In this document: in pieces, positions 53,918-64,000 of the stretch
Layout: each line of letters begins with the position of its first letter
Numbering within the stretch: position 1 is the first letter of the stretch
Assembly: GCA_008711295.1 (NCBI GenBank)
Contig: VUYV01000147.1
Coordinates: 439,831 to 503,830, forward strand
Reading direction: 5' to 3'
Origin: Anarhynchus alexandrinus
Lineage: Eukaryota; Chordata; Aves; Charadriiformes; Charadriidae
Length of the DNA: 64,000 nucleotides
The notes under the pieces: generated by a model
Databases searched by the model: none
Told to the model about the DNA's origin: nothing
The model's input: only the letters and a program-made list of their open reading frames with translations
Made by a program: the position numbers and the translations under genes

Positions 53918-55336
53918 TGAGAGAGAATATTAAAAGAAATGCCAAATCAGTGTTTTTCTAGCTGAAAAATGAATTAGCTGGCAGGGGGGGAAGAGAAAGA
54001 AAATAAAAAGCAAGAGGGAAATGCATGATGTACTATATCTTAAATGCTCTACTTTTAAAATCTCAGTCTTCAATGTTTACCAATAAGTCATCATCTAAAC
54101 ACAGTCTAATTCTGGATGAGTTTTTATCTACACAGATACGTGATCAACTGTCGTTTATCCTCACACAGTAAAATTAGTATTAAGGAGTCAGCTGCTTAAG
54201 ACACTTTTTTTCATTAAATAACAGTGCATCATGTTTTCCACAGTAAACCCTAAACCCTAAAAATTCCTAAGCCAAAGTGTTCAGCATATAGTGTGACATC
54301 AAAGTCAAGTAAAAGCTAGCTGTTATTCCAGTGGCTTTAATTAGTTTTATTTTAACACACCCATAGTATCTCCTTACCGAATTCTTTTTAGCAAGGCTAA
54401 AAATGTGGAGCAGCAAATGCAGGCACCAGAAGGAATACTGTGAGCTGAAGAATGGTTTTAAGGATTTCCCATGAGAACTGATACTTTTAATAAAGTTTAT
54501 TTCTCCCATATCTGTACATCACCCTTTTTGATATGTCCACATAACACTAATTGAAAAAGCAAAACAAAAAAAAAGCTTAGTGTCAACACACCTATGTAAG
54601 ATGATTGTATATGTAAGACATTGACTACTCTTCCCATTCCAGTCACGATTAGTTTTTAACACCGAGAGAAGCTTTGTTACTGGATAAGTGCATCAAATTG
54701 TCACCTTCAGTAAAAGCAGCCCGAGCAGCCCGCATTTGTTTCAATACAGCCTACCAAGCTTCCCCTAATCAGAGAGATGCCAACAGACGGGCACAACACG
54801 GGGAAAGGACTGCCAACAGATTAGCCTGAAGGAACGTGACGCTTCGGGGACCGGGACATGTCCTCCAGTCGTCCCTAAACTATAATAATAGTTCGTATGA
54901 TTTGCCCCTCCGTGTGCAGTCACAATGCAGTTCATCTGCCATGCTCGGAACCGGGACTTTGCCTCTTAAAAAAAGCGTGTGTGAGAGTTAACGGGGAAGA
55001 GCGAGCGGGAGACAAGGGTGTAACGGGGGGCTCAGACCAGCTCCCCGCCGGAACCCCGGCGGCAGCGGGCGCCCCGCGGGGTGGGAGCCCGCGGCCCGAC
55101 CGGCGCTGCAGAAGCCCTCCTCGGCCCGGCCGAGGTACCAGCGGTGGCACCCCGGCAGCGCTCCCCCGCCGAATCCCCTCTACAGGCTGGGGTCACTTGT
55201 CACTCTCGGTCCCTGTCCCCCCGACCCTCCCGTCACCACAAGGGCTCCCGAGCCGGTGGCAAGGTCGCCTCCCCCTCTACGTCCTCCGCGGCCCCGGCCG
55301 GGACGAGTGAGGCACGGGCTCCCCGCTCCCCTGTAC

Positions 55337-55418
55337 CTCTTTGCGGCGGCGGCGGCGGCTGGCCTCGGCTGCCGAGCGCCGCCAGGAGCAGGAGGAGCGG
55401 CAAACTTTCCCGAGCCAT
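55337..55418 (-). CDS. Probable first coding exon (signal peptide) of an unidentified secreted or membrane protein
   Basis: Seen: on the minus strand an ATG at 55418-55416 sits in the context GCCATGG (purine at -3, G at +4). It opens a frame reading MARESLPLLLLLAALGSRG, then Q, five prolines, Q and R. This is a classic signal peptide: Arg and Glu in the N-region, a Leu/Ala hydrophobic core at about residues 6-15, and small residues (A, G, S) where signal peptidase would cut. The codons then meet AAAGAG|GTACAG, a possible splice donor that leaves one base of the next codon (phase 1). The donor is not strong, because +4 to +6 depart from consensus. Without splicing the frame would stop at 55233 and give only 61 residues. 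No ATG lies in the roughly 570 bases upstream on this strand, so this is the first available start. The exon lies inside a CpG island, as expected for a promoter-proximal exon. Inference: exon 1 of an extracellular or receptor protein gene that runs toward position 1. I do not recognise the gene. Confidence 0.6.
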
Positions 55419-55830
55419 GGCTCCCGGGCAGCCGAGCTGCTGGCTCGTCCCGCCCCGGGTCAGCCAGGCGAGTGAGCTACCGCCGCCCGAGAGAGGAGAG
55501 GAGACCCCCGGTGCCCCGGGCAGGGAGCAGGACACCCCCCAGCCTGCCCCCCCACCCCCTCCCCGCCCCGCCGCTCTCCGCCCCGCCGCTCCGGGCCGCG
55601 TCTCCGAGCGCAGGCGAGGCGCGAGAGCGGCCGCTGGGCCCCCAGGGGGAGTAAAGCCGGGAGCGACGGCCGGAGGAAGGGGACGGAGGCTGCCGCAGGC
55701 TCCCCGCGGCGCCTGCCGCGGCCTGGCCCGCTCCGGGAGCGGCCGGGCAGCGCCGGGAGAGTAACCGCCCGCCCGTCTGCCCGCTTCTCGCCGCTGGTCG
55801 CACGAGGCGCCGCGCGAGGCGGGCGGCACG
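55419..55830 (-). promoter_or_regulatory. Presumed GC-rich 5' leader and core promoter of the minus-strand gene
   Basis: This is the stretch just upstream of the signal-peptide ATG on the minus strand. It is extremely GC-rich. It contains GC boxes (CCCCGCCCC at 55561-55569 and a second CCGCCCCGCC at about 55579-55588) and a CACGTG E-box at 55827-55832. There is no upstream ATG on the minus strand. The reading frame of the signal peptide stays open back to a GTG at 55829, so a non-AUG N-terminal extension cannot be excluded by stop codons alone. No convincing TATA box lies near the ATG, which fits a CpG-island promoter with dispersed starts. The transcription start site cannot be placed from sequence. 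Confidence 0.5.
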
Positions 55831-55935
55831 TGCCCTGCCTAACGGGCGCGGCACCCGCCGTAACGGCCGTTCCCCCTGAGGCCGGGGTGCCGCCCGCCAC
55901 AGGCACCCTGCTCTGGCGACAGGGCGGGCTGCCGG

Positions 55936-58429
55936 GGGGTCGGGGAACAACGCCGAGCCTGCCTGGAAATCGCCTGACAATTTAAAAATGAAACATTTAT
56001 CTCCTTATCCGAGAGAGCGAAAAATACCTGTGCTGTGAAGAAAAATAATAATAATAAAATAGCTTTCTGGGTAGGCATTCAGAAAACTGGGATTGCAAAT
56101 AAGCCAAATACGTTGTTTTTCCCTGCTGTGTCTGGAAGTAGTATGTCAGCGCTAGCCACATCTGACAGGAAAAAAATCCATATTACTGCATAAAGGAAAA
56201 ATTAACTTTGCATTAAAATAAAACGCTGATTAAAATCTATTGCATGGTTTTCCTCAAGCAAAAAAAACCATCACTTTAACAAAGCCAATAAAACCCCATT
56301 TTGATAACGGAAGGAGGTGAACAGCAAGGCTTCCAACCTGCGTATAAGCATACTGGAAAAGTACGTTACAGACTGTTAGAAAAAGAGCTGGGCTGAACTC
56401 ACGGTGTACATGCACACAGGCACGAAAATAAGAGTGCGCTGGCAGCCCGTTTCTGCCTGCCGTGGTCACCCCTGCGTCGTCACGGACCTCGTAACACCGT
56501 GCTTCAGGCTGAACGCTCTTTGCATTCCACGTAGAGCTTAAGCAACTCTACTTGTTTCCTGACATAAGTACTTCAGCGTGTACGCACACAAACACATCTC
56601 CACTCGCTGAAGCCGACACTGAGCAAGGCTAGGGGTAAGTATGCGCAAGCCTGAGTTTGACCTGTTGTCTGCTTTAGCGCTCAAACCACAGCCTTTTCTG
56701 TCGGTAAATTTGGCTGTTACTCCAAACCCAAATTCAAGGAAGGCGGCATTTTGCGTACAATAGACTGTTACATCCAGCAACACAGCCGGCTTGTTTCTCT
56801 CACTGTCATCCCGCTCTGAGTAGACTCGTTCTTTCTCTTCACAGCGACTGCTCACTTTTGAGGTTTCACCCCAAATGGCCCGGGCTCTGCTGCTGGGATT
56901 GCTGTTACCGGACACCCGTTGCTTCCACAGCTTAGAAACTGCTCCCCCAGTACAGGGCGGCAACAATAATGCTCTTATATGGCTCGGCCATTTGTCAGTC
57001 GTAAGTCAAGGGAAAATACTGCAGTCCTTTTGCCAAGAGATGATGTAGTGGCCTTCTGCACTTCTTATGGGGAAACCCAAGTTCAAGGTTCAGCTTGATG
57101 GTTTTCATCTTGTCAACTATTTGCTTTGTTGTGGAAGTATACATAGTATAGTATATACATAGTATATAGTAAGTATATACATAGTATATAGTATATACAT
57201 CGTATATACTAAGTATATACATAGCTGTGAGGGACAGAGAGGGAGATCATATTTATGACACTATCCACATTTTTTTCACTGTCACGATTTAGTCCATAAA
57301 GTGCTTCCATACAAGCAGCACAGTCGCTAATTTCTTCCGAATGCTTCTCTTTCTGCAGTTCCCTTCGTGCAAAAATGTTGACTGCAAGGAATTGTGGATA
57401 TGTACAAGAAGAATAAGGCAGTGAATTGTTAAGTACAATAAATAAAGTAAAACCACTTCACCCCAAGTATATCCCTTGAACTTGGAGAATTCAGCGCCAG
57501 TTTTATAGGTTGGGGTTTGACTACATCTACAACAGTTTGATTCTAAAAACACATTTATTGGTAGAACTAGGCCAAGTGTAGTGGCAGCTGCTGCATAGAA
57601 GCCATACTAGCATGAGTTGTGTACTCCCCCAGCTGGAGAAATTCTTTCCAGGGCTCCGAGAGCTGCAAGCGCTACAGAGGAGTTTGAGGTAATACTCCAG
57701 AAGCAGATTGTAGAAACTGAAAGTGAGACGTGAAGGCGGGATCCGCTGCTGCTTTATGTAAAGAAAGTCTCACCAGATCTTAGGTAGTAGGCTCAGATAC
57801 GGATTCATCACTTACCGGGGCTGAAATGGGTTTGATTTTATGTTCAAAACTGTCTTAACAAAATTTTTTATTCATATCCAAAAATGAGTCAAATTCACTC
57901 TTGTCAGTGCTGTGTTTTTTCTGTGTACCCGCCTTTCTTGCCTTTGCAGCTTCTCAGGTTGCCGTTAGTCTCAAAAACAAAAGCCAGTGCTTTTTCAGTG
58001 CCTGTCCCAGTGTGTTTCCCTCTTTTTAGGTATCTGTGAAATATCTCCGTGACTCATGAATTATTAAGATCAACAGCAGATTGGTTGTAGGGGTCCCCTA
58101 CTTCCCCAAATATCAATATTACACCAATATTAAACCCAACATATGTTATTTACCTGACCTTTTCTTCAAATTGGCTTTTCCTGCTGTTGAGCCTGTACGG
58201 TCTTTGATGTGCAATGGTGTTGTAAGTGCTCGCCCTACTTTCAGTTCAGCTGCGCTGTTGTCAAACCCAGGTACCTAATCACCAGTCAGAGCCAACACTG
58301 ACATCTCTGTAACTGTACACCAGAGCTATAAACTTTAATAGTTTGGGGACACAGAGAGGCAAGATCTGCCAGGATAACCTACTGGCTTATTAAATCAACA
58401 ACATTTTTCATATCTGAACCACAGGAAAA
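55936..58429. other. 5' flank upstream of the CpG island
   Basis: AT-rich immediately beyond the island, then a mild CpG-containing stretch at about 56,330-56,980. That stretch carries a 142-codon minus-strand open frame that begins at a non-ATG codon and shows no domain. Also holds the AT minisatellite at 57.1 kb. Distal promoter elements or an upstream non-coding exon could lie here, but none can be shown. Confidence 0.45.
57135..57225. repeat. TATACATAGTATA-type AT-rich minisatellite
   Basis: About 90 bases composed of variants of GTATATACATAGTATA, repeated about five times with period differences (16 to 26 bases). The unit is nearly self-complementary, so the array can form hairpins. Both strands read similar Tyr/Ile-rich low-complexity peptides. 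It lies about 1.2 kb upstream of the CpG island on the minus-strand gene's 5' side. Confidence 0.85.
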
Positions 58430-59040
58430 AAAATCATGCTATAAATTGCTGAGCTGTGTCAAGGACCAGCAAGAGAGGGCTGCTCCAAAAGGGGAGGCAA
58501 GTTGGAAGATGAAGACAACCCCAAGGGAGGTAGGGCAGTGACCTCACCATCAGGGCTTGGTCCCTCAGTACCTGAATGCAGGAAGAGCAGGTCTGGTGAT
58601 GATGACTGGGATCATCCAAGAGTCCGTATCTCCAGACAGGTTCATAGTGAGCAGGCAGATCTGAGGTCAAGCCAGGAAGTCAAATCTGTAAATCAAGGTC
58701 AGGATCAGAGAGGTGCAAAGCGAGGCACAGACGTACCTGCAATGGAGCACAGGCAGAGACTGAGGGCAAGGGCTTGAGCTTAAATGCAGCACCCACTCCT
58801 TAAATGCATTGAGGCACCTACAAGGCTTCTCCAAGCTCTTCGTCATACATCAGATGTGTCACCACTGCCTGACACAAGGTTACATGGCCGTGCCAGGCCA
58901 GAAGTGGCCTTGAGCACAGGCAGCCAAACCCATAGGAGTGGGGAGAAGAGGCTGCAGAGCCTGTAAGCGCTCTCAGGGCCCTGAAAGCTGGACAAAATGG
59001 AGGCAGAGATGAAGCTTTTTAGCTATAGTACTGGCTAAAG
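58430..59040. other. GC-rich block of unknown origin in the 5' flank
   Basis: The block is richer in G+C than the surrounding AT-rich DNA and has almost no A/T runs. Part of it is repetitious in wording: 'gtcaagccaggaagtcaaatctg' and 'aaatcaaggtcaggatcagagagg' at about 58667-58714. An open plus-strand frame of about 90 codons (58502-58777) has no recognisable domain and is low in complexity (many Ser, Arg, Gln, Asp). It may be a decayed interspersed repeat of a family I cannot name, or a non-coding exon. I find no tandem period and no terminal inverted repeats. Confidence 0.4.
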
Positions 59041-59084
59041 GGGCAATAATGATAGTGCGTACTGAGGCGAGAACTGCTGGGCTA

Positions 59085-59995
59085 AAAGAAGGATGTGAGT
59101 AGAATCAGCTAAGGACTCATCTGGGAACAAATATCACTAAATATTTTCATGACCTTTGCATAAAAATTAAAGAAGTATTTTTAATGAGTTTTGCTGATAA
59201 AATAAGGTTGTGGAAGACCGATGCATACATTATAAATTTATATGTTTATGTATGTGTATATACATTGTGAATTTATACTGTTTTTATTCTTGATTACTAA
59301 AGTATTAGAAAATTTAAAAATACTAAATACTAGAAGATCATGCACATAAGGACTAACAGTAACAGTTTTTTGTGATAATTAACAATAGAGAATATAGCCT
59401 GAAACTCCTGGGTGGAAGCCAGTGACTCACAAGGCATTTTTGAGTCACCAGAATGATGCAGCTGTGAAATAAGCAAGTAGTGCCTAGGATACATAACGCC
59501 TAGGATCAGATTAAATATTTCCAGTGAGGATATGAAAATTAATAGTATTATACTGTTGTATCCCACCTAGGATATCACAGGGAATTATGATCACCCATGT
59601 TCAAGAAGAATTGATTCGGACTTAAACAGAGCAGAGGCCTCTGGGGAATTGAGAGCTTATCTGAGACACATAGATTAGAAGGGTTTGATTTGTTTAACCT
59701 AGGAAAATCAGATGTGAGACAGTTCTAAGCATATCAGGGATGTTAATGGATGGAACTGTCACAAAAGGAAAAAAGCATAAGCAAAATACAAATCAGTATA
59801 GGCTGGAAAACTGGAAGACGGTTTCTATTCATTAGGTGTGGAAAAAGCCTTCTGTTAGGAAAGCAGAGGGGGAAAATTTAATTGATTTAAAAGCAGAGCT
59901 TATGGAAGTAGTTCCATGACAAATTGGCCTGCAAAAGGCAGGAGGAATGGATTTGATGACCTGTGCAAATCTGTCCTATGTTCTTAAGAGGACTA
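59085..59995 (+). repeat. Ancient CR1/L3-like LINE, 3' part including RT-box relic
   Basis: A decayed LINE on the plus strand. At about 59146-59217 one frame reads HDLCIKIKEVFLMSFADKIR followed by LWK. This resembles the reverse-transcriptase segment '...KFADDTKL', with the catalytic FADD box decayed to FADK. Further on are AT-rich filler, an 'agtgcctaggatacataa' block, 'cccatgttcaagaagaattga' (59595-59615), 'ttgatttgtttaacctaggaaaa' (59684-59706) and 'aggctggaaaactggaagacggtttctattcattag' (59801-59836). These occur in the same order as in amniote CR1/L3 consensus 3' ends ('ccatgttcaagaaggatgaa', 'ggcttgtttagccta', 'gaagacggtttctaa'). It closes with a 'ggatttgatgacctgtgcaaatctgtcctatg' block. 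No reading frame survives. Confidence 0.68.
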
Positions 59996-62900
59996 TAACC
60001 AAAGGATAAAGCAAATAAACATGAAAAAGAGGTTTAAAGGATAGAGAGAAGAATCAAACACAGCACTTAGGATAAGTTGAAATGTGTGAATCACAACAAT
60101 CGAAGAATTAACCCATTTTAGGAACAAGGACCCATGTCAGGAGGAACCACAGATATCCTTTTGCCAGGGTTGTGTTCATCCAAAGCAGGTATTAGGGAAG
60201 GGGCTGGCAAAAGACAAGATAAAGACAGACAAGGGATAAAGAAACGAGATATGTGCCTAGAAGTCAACATCAAAGCAGGGAACAGAATTCAAAATCAAAG
60301 TAGACAAAGGAGTCATGAAGAAAAGGAAGAATCTAACACAGATAGAAAGCCATTCATGTGAGACCCTCTGTTGCTGGGATCACTGGGTGTTGTCAGTTTA
60401 AAGACTGATATGCTTGCAGATGCAGATAACTGCAGGTCAGGAAGTAATTCTGTATTATTAAAGAGGAAAAGAATTGAAAAATAATTAAAAGAACAGGAGA
60501 AGAATAGGATAGACCTGGGCCTAGGTAATACAGTGAGGGTAAATATGATAATTTGACAGGAAAGTCTGTGAAGAGAATGATGACAATAGCAGTCACTGCA
60601 TCCTGAAGGTGCTAGAGTCAAGAGCAGAGTTGTTACAGTTTGATGAGCTACAAATGGCATTAGGATGGAGCTCATTTCAGAATGGAGCTCATTTTGTTTC
60701 AAACCCTCCATTTTGCCTTGCTCACCACCCCTGTAATTAGTCAGACTATGAATCTCATGCAGCCAACCCACCTACCACCATTATTTTTTATTAACTCTTA
60801 CTAAGCTAAATGCTTATCTATTAATACCCTGCTATTGGTACTGACGCATAAAGAACAGATAGGAGTCACGGTCTTGCCAGATATTGGATTCTGTGTGCCA
60901 TTTGTAAGCACCACTCATTTCTTGTCTTGACTTCTAATAACTTCCTTTTAAGCCATTGCCCTTTCTGACTGTGCAGCTATTTTAAGTGACTTTTCTTTAA
61001 ATTTTGGTCCTGTGAGAAAGAAACAATTTGGAGAGCAACAGCACCAACATTATGTTAGCTTATGTTTAGCTAACAATATGAAGCAGAAAGCAAATAGAGT
61101 TGCTCAGCCCATAATTAATTTTTACAACCAAAGCCTTTATATACTCTCCATAAATAATATACCTGTTGCAAAGCGTTTTGTGGCTCTATTTTCAGAGAAT
61201 CGGATAGCTGCCAAAAATACTTACTGATTTTAATAGCTAGTCATTACAAAAAACCTAGAACTTACTCTGAAATGACACATAATCCTTTCAGTTTTAGAAT
61301 GCATTTAAAAATAGTCTCTATCATTCAATTATTTAGGAGGTCTGTTGCATGTGAGAAACTGCCAAAATTTTTAGAACTGATTAATAAGAAGAGTTAACAT
61401 CTACTAATTTTGTCCTGAAATATAACTTTGTCTCTCATGGAATGGAGATGAGGATTGTTTGGCTGAATCATCAGTGTGGGTTTTATGTTTTCCTGCCAGC
61501 CATTAATGAATTGTAAGAAATAAAAATTAAATAATAATAATAAAACAGAAGATTAAACCAATTCTGTAGAATTATATTGACTTGCCTTCCTAAAAATGGA
61601 TATTGCTGCAAAACATGCAGACAAGGAGAGAAACAGATGGACGATATCTGACAAATAAAATTTCCAGATACTGTCCCATCTGTTTCCTTCTACACATTTC
61701 AGCTATAAGCTTTTTAGCATTATAGGGTTGCTTAGGTGATATTCCTCTTTGCAATGACGTCACACCCAAAGACTAGCAAAAGCAGGTTGATGAAGTAATC
61801 TGAGAGCAAGGATCGGTTCACTGGATTATTACCAATTTATATCCTCAAAAATACAGACATTAAATTTCCCTCCTTTGTAATGGAAATATTTTATCTTCAA
61901 GAAATTGTAAACTCTCTGGTTTGCTTTTGAAATTGTTTTCCAGAAATAGTAAGACCAGCAAAGTTAGAGAAAAAAAACAAAATCCGCAGAAAATGTTGCT
62001 TCAAAAAGATAGTAAAAGAGATGTACTTATAAAGACATTAGGTCATTGCCAGTTAATATGTGAGGAGTTTCTGATGATCTCCTGTAGATTTGAAGGCTAT
62101 ATTACTTTATCTGGTAAAACCTAAATTTTTAGCTCTACTCTGCTTAAGTTTAATGTTTTCTTCACTTCATGATAAATTTCTAAACAAAGTTTATGTTTCC
62201 TCTCTAAGACTCACAATGACTTCATTTATGAAAGAAAGATGTGATATAAGTATTGCTACATTTTACAAAACCAGAATTCATGAACTAGGAAGTATCATGG
62301 CCCTAAGGAGGTTAACCATACAGACTATCCAAAAGGCAACACAGTCCAGACTCCTCTCACTGACTTCAAGGAATCAAAATGGGCATTAGTCTAGCGAAGT
62401 ATTTAGAAAAATGTCTTTCATCACCTGGGTATTCATGGAGACAACTGAAATAAGTGTGAAGTGTTAGAATCAGCAAAACCAGTTACACATATGAATACAT
62501 CTTACTGAGCTGGCTGTACTGTGGTTTGCTAAGGAAATAACTGAAGCAGATGACAATTTTGACTTAGAATAGAAAAGCCTGTAACTAACAAGGAAGGAAG
62601 GAAGGGAGGGAAGGAGATAGGGAGGGAGGACTCCTGAATCCCTTAAACTACTACTGAGTTTTTCTCAACTGATTTACTCCCAAACATAAAGAGCCAAAGA
62701 GATCTTTAAGTTCTTCCAGGCAGCTGCTCTGCAAAGTGACACATACTAAATGTATTCTTACCTATTTTGATGACAAGTCAATCTGTATACTTTGTTAATT
62801 AGGAAAACCAGGAGAATATTCGAAGCGAAGGTCACTTTTTTGTCAAATTACATATTTGTGTACACGGCCAAAAGTGAACTGCTTCATTTAAGCTGTAGTA

Positions 62901-64000
62901 TAATTTTCCATTCAATAAAGATCTCCAGATCTCATCTACAGTCTTAAAACTGGGATTTTAGAAGTAGTTGCAGAGTAAATGTTCTGTGACTCACTTGAGG
63001 TTTTGTTCCTATTTCTGGAGTGAAAAATGTGAAAAATCTAGAAACCGGAAATACACAAAAGGAAGAATTTTGAATGCCATGCCCTCTTCAAGAGAGTAGC
63101 ATATCATGTACTATTTAGCAAAGGCTTTTGTGTACATCTACAAAAACATCTATCAAAGGGTCAGTCTCTGTATTGATAGAATACTTTTCATTTAGCAATC
63201 TTAAAATGTAAAATTAAGGGATGTTTCTAAAGTATATGTACATCCTCAAAGAGAAATTGTGACTTGGTGCCATCAGTAAATTATTTATTTTACAAGATTA
63301 TAGCATTTTTGAAATAAAATTTAAAATGGCCAGATTAAACAAGCATCTTTAATTTAAATAAATATCCAATTACCCAATCTTTATTGATAGGTACACTGTA
63401 TCACTGTTGGTTGGATGATTAACTTAGTCAAATAAAATTAGCCTGTGGCATGAACTCTAAATGCTTTCATTATTGGTATACCTGCCCATCTGTTATCATG
63501 CAGAATTGTCCACACAGTACCTACCTGTTTTTTACATCCAAAATAATACCACTTCTGGACAGAACTAATAAAACATGGGAAGAAACAGGCACCTGGAAAC
63601 TAATTCTATTAATGAGACAGTTGATCTTGTTCTATCTTTATAGGCAAGAAAGTGAATGTCTTTCAGATCATCTCTCATCAAGCTTTACCTTGACAGCTTG
63701 ACTACAATAAATAAGATACATTCCTAGGTTTGTTTTATATGAGGCTGGTGACTGGATGTTCAGAAGAACAGAAGGCTCTTCATTCTGTTTTTCTTCCTCA
63801 GTCCAAGGTTGAAGACTTCTAGAACTTGCTCCAAAATCTACTTCTTCATGAAAGAAAAGAGGAAAAAAATGAGAAGAAATGTGTTTTGACCTTAAGCTAG
63901 ACAACAGAGTTCTGTATATTTTATATCAGAAATGTTTTTTGTTGTCTTTTCAGGTTATTATCCCAAAGATGTTCAGATAGTGTTATTTGATTTCTTTGCC
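59996..64000. other. Intergenic-looking flank, no gene seen
   Basis: Purine-rich plus strand at 60,000-60,600, including a short duplication of ATGGAGCTCATTT at 60665-60694, then ordinary AT-rich DNA with the GGAA repeat at 62.6 kb. The 152-codon minus-strand open frame at 60313-60771 is Ser/Leu-rich with no recognisable domain. Nothing else can be supported. Confidence 0.5.
62591..62630. repeat. GGAA/GGGA-rich purine repeat
   Basis: A short imperfect array of GGAA, GGGA and GGAG units on the plus strand, about 40 bases, purine-only except for one T. Simple sequence in the 5' flank. Confidence 0.85.

Larger units (their letters stand above)
50181..54989. other. AT-rich non-coding sequence (presumed 5' end of intron 1)
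   Basis: Contains the palindrome at 53.0 kb and the TG microsatellite at 53.9 kb. From about 54,650 the CpG content rises toward the island. The 116-codon plus-strand open frame at 50737-51087 has no recognisable domain. No exon is supported. Confidence 0.55.
54990..55935. promoter_or_regulatory. CpG island
   Basis: An abrupt change from AT-rich flanks to dense G+C with very frequent CpG dinucleotides, ending as sharply near 55,935 before AT-rich sequence resumes. It covers the signal-peptide exon, the presumed 5' leader and the first few hundred bases of the following intron. Several long open frames occur on both strands here simply because stop codons are rare in GC-rich DNA. Only the minus-strand frame starting at 55418 has protein-like features. 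This is the sole CpG island in the window and the best promoter candidate. Boundaries are by eye. Confidence 0.85.

Noticed and set aside
54244..54262. Telomere-like motif (AAACCCTAAACCCTAAA)
   Set aside because: Only two seven-base units of the plant-type motif. Vertebrate telomeres are TTAGGG. Chance in AT-rich DNA.
54897..55764. Plus-strand open frames of 132-227 codons in the CpG island
   Set aside because: Pro/Arg/Ala/Gly-rich translations expected from GC-rich DNA where stop codons are rare. No signal, domain or splice context.
55460..55980. Other minus-strand open frames of 148-167 codons in the CpG island
   Set aside because: Overlapping frames of low-complexity Arg/Ala/Gly/Pro composition. 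They conflict with the better-supported signal-peptide frame.
56538..56966. 142-codon minus-strand open frame
   Set aside because: It starts at a non-ATG codon, has no recognisable domain and no clear codon bias. An upstream exon cannot be excluded but is not supported.
60313..60771. 152-codon minus-strand open frame
   Set aside because: Ser/Leu-rich translation of a purine-rich strand with no domain. Likely chance.

Overview
This 64 kb window looks like vertebrate, most probably avian, nuclear DNA. The base composition is AT-rich and there is almost no long conserved coding sequence. The interspersed repeats are bird-typical: five chicken-repeat-1 (CR1) LINE fragments with the characteristic ATTCTATG-type 3' end, and one LTR with the layout of avian ERVL-like LTRs. 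Single N bases after homopolymers and one 55-base N block show that this is an assembled scaffold. Nothing in it looks prokaryotic or viral apart from the LTR.

The only gene signal I can support is on the minus strand at about 55 kb. A roughly 950 bp CpG island (about 54,990-55,935) contains an ATG in a strong Kozak context at 55,418. It opens a short frame with a textbook signal peptide (basic N-region, five consecutive leucines, small residues near the cleavage site), followed by a proline run and a possible splice donor after 82 coding bases. A split after the first base of a codon (phase 1) is common between a signal-peptide exon and extracellular domain exons. I infer the first coding exon of a secreted protein or membrane receptor. 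I cannot name the gene from 27 residues. If the reading is right, positions 1 to about 55,336 are part of a first intron longer than 55 kb, and 55,936-64,000 is the 5' flank.

Region by region: 1-15.9 kb is AT-rich presumed intron with a short plus-strand CR1 tail (0.9 kb) and a tRNA-like SINE relic (3.4 kb). 15.9-30.2 kb holds three minus-strand CR1 copies, a degenerate tRNA-like stretch (19.9 kb) and the LTR (23.4-23.9 kb, plus strand, with a TATA box). 30.2-36.5 kb has another SINE-head relic and a (GAGAAA)17 array running into the assembly gap. 36.5-54.9 kb holds a further SINE-like relic (39.8 kb), an AT-homeobox-motif-rich block (44.6 kb), a minus-strand CR1 (49.7 kb), a perfect 24 bp palindrome (53.0 kb) and a GT microsatellite (53.9 kb). 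Upstream of the CpG island are a TATACATAGTATA minisatellite (57.1 kb), a GC-rich block of unknown origin (58.4-59.0 kb) and a strongly decayed CR1/L3-like LINE that still shows an RT-box remnant (59.1-60.0 kb).

No complete gene, structural RNA gene, CRISPR array or novel multi-gene system is visible. The most useful follow-up targets are the signal-peptide exon with its CpG island, the GC-rich upstream block and the TAAT-rich candidate regulatory blocks.
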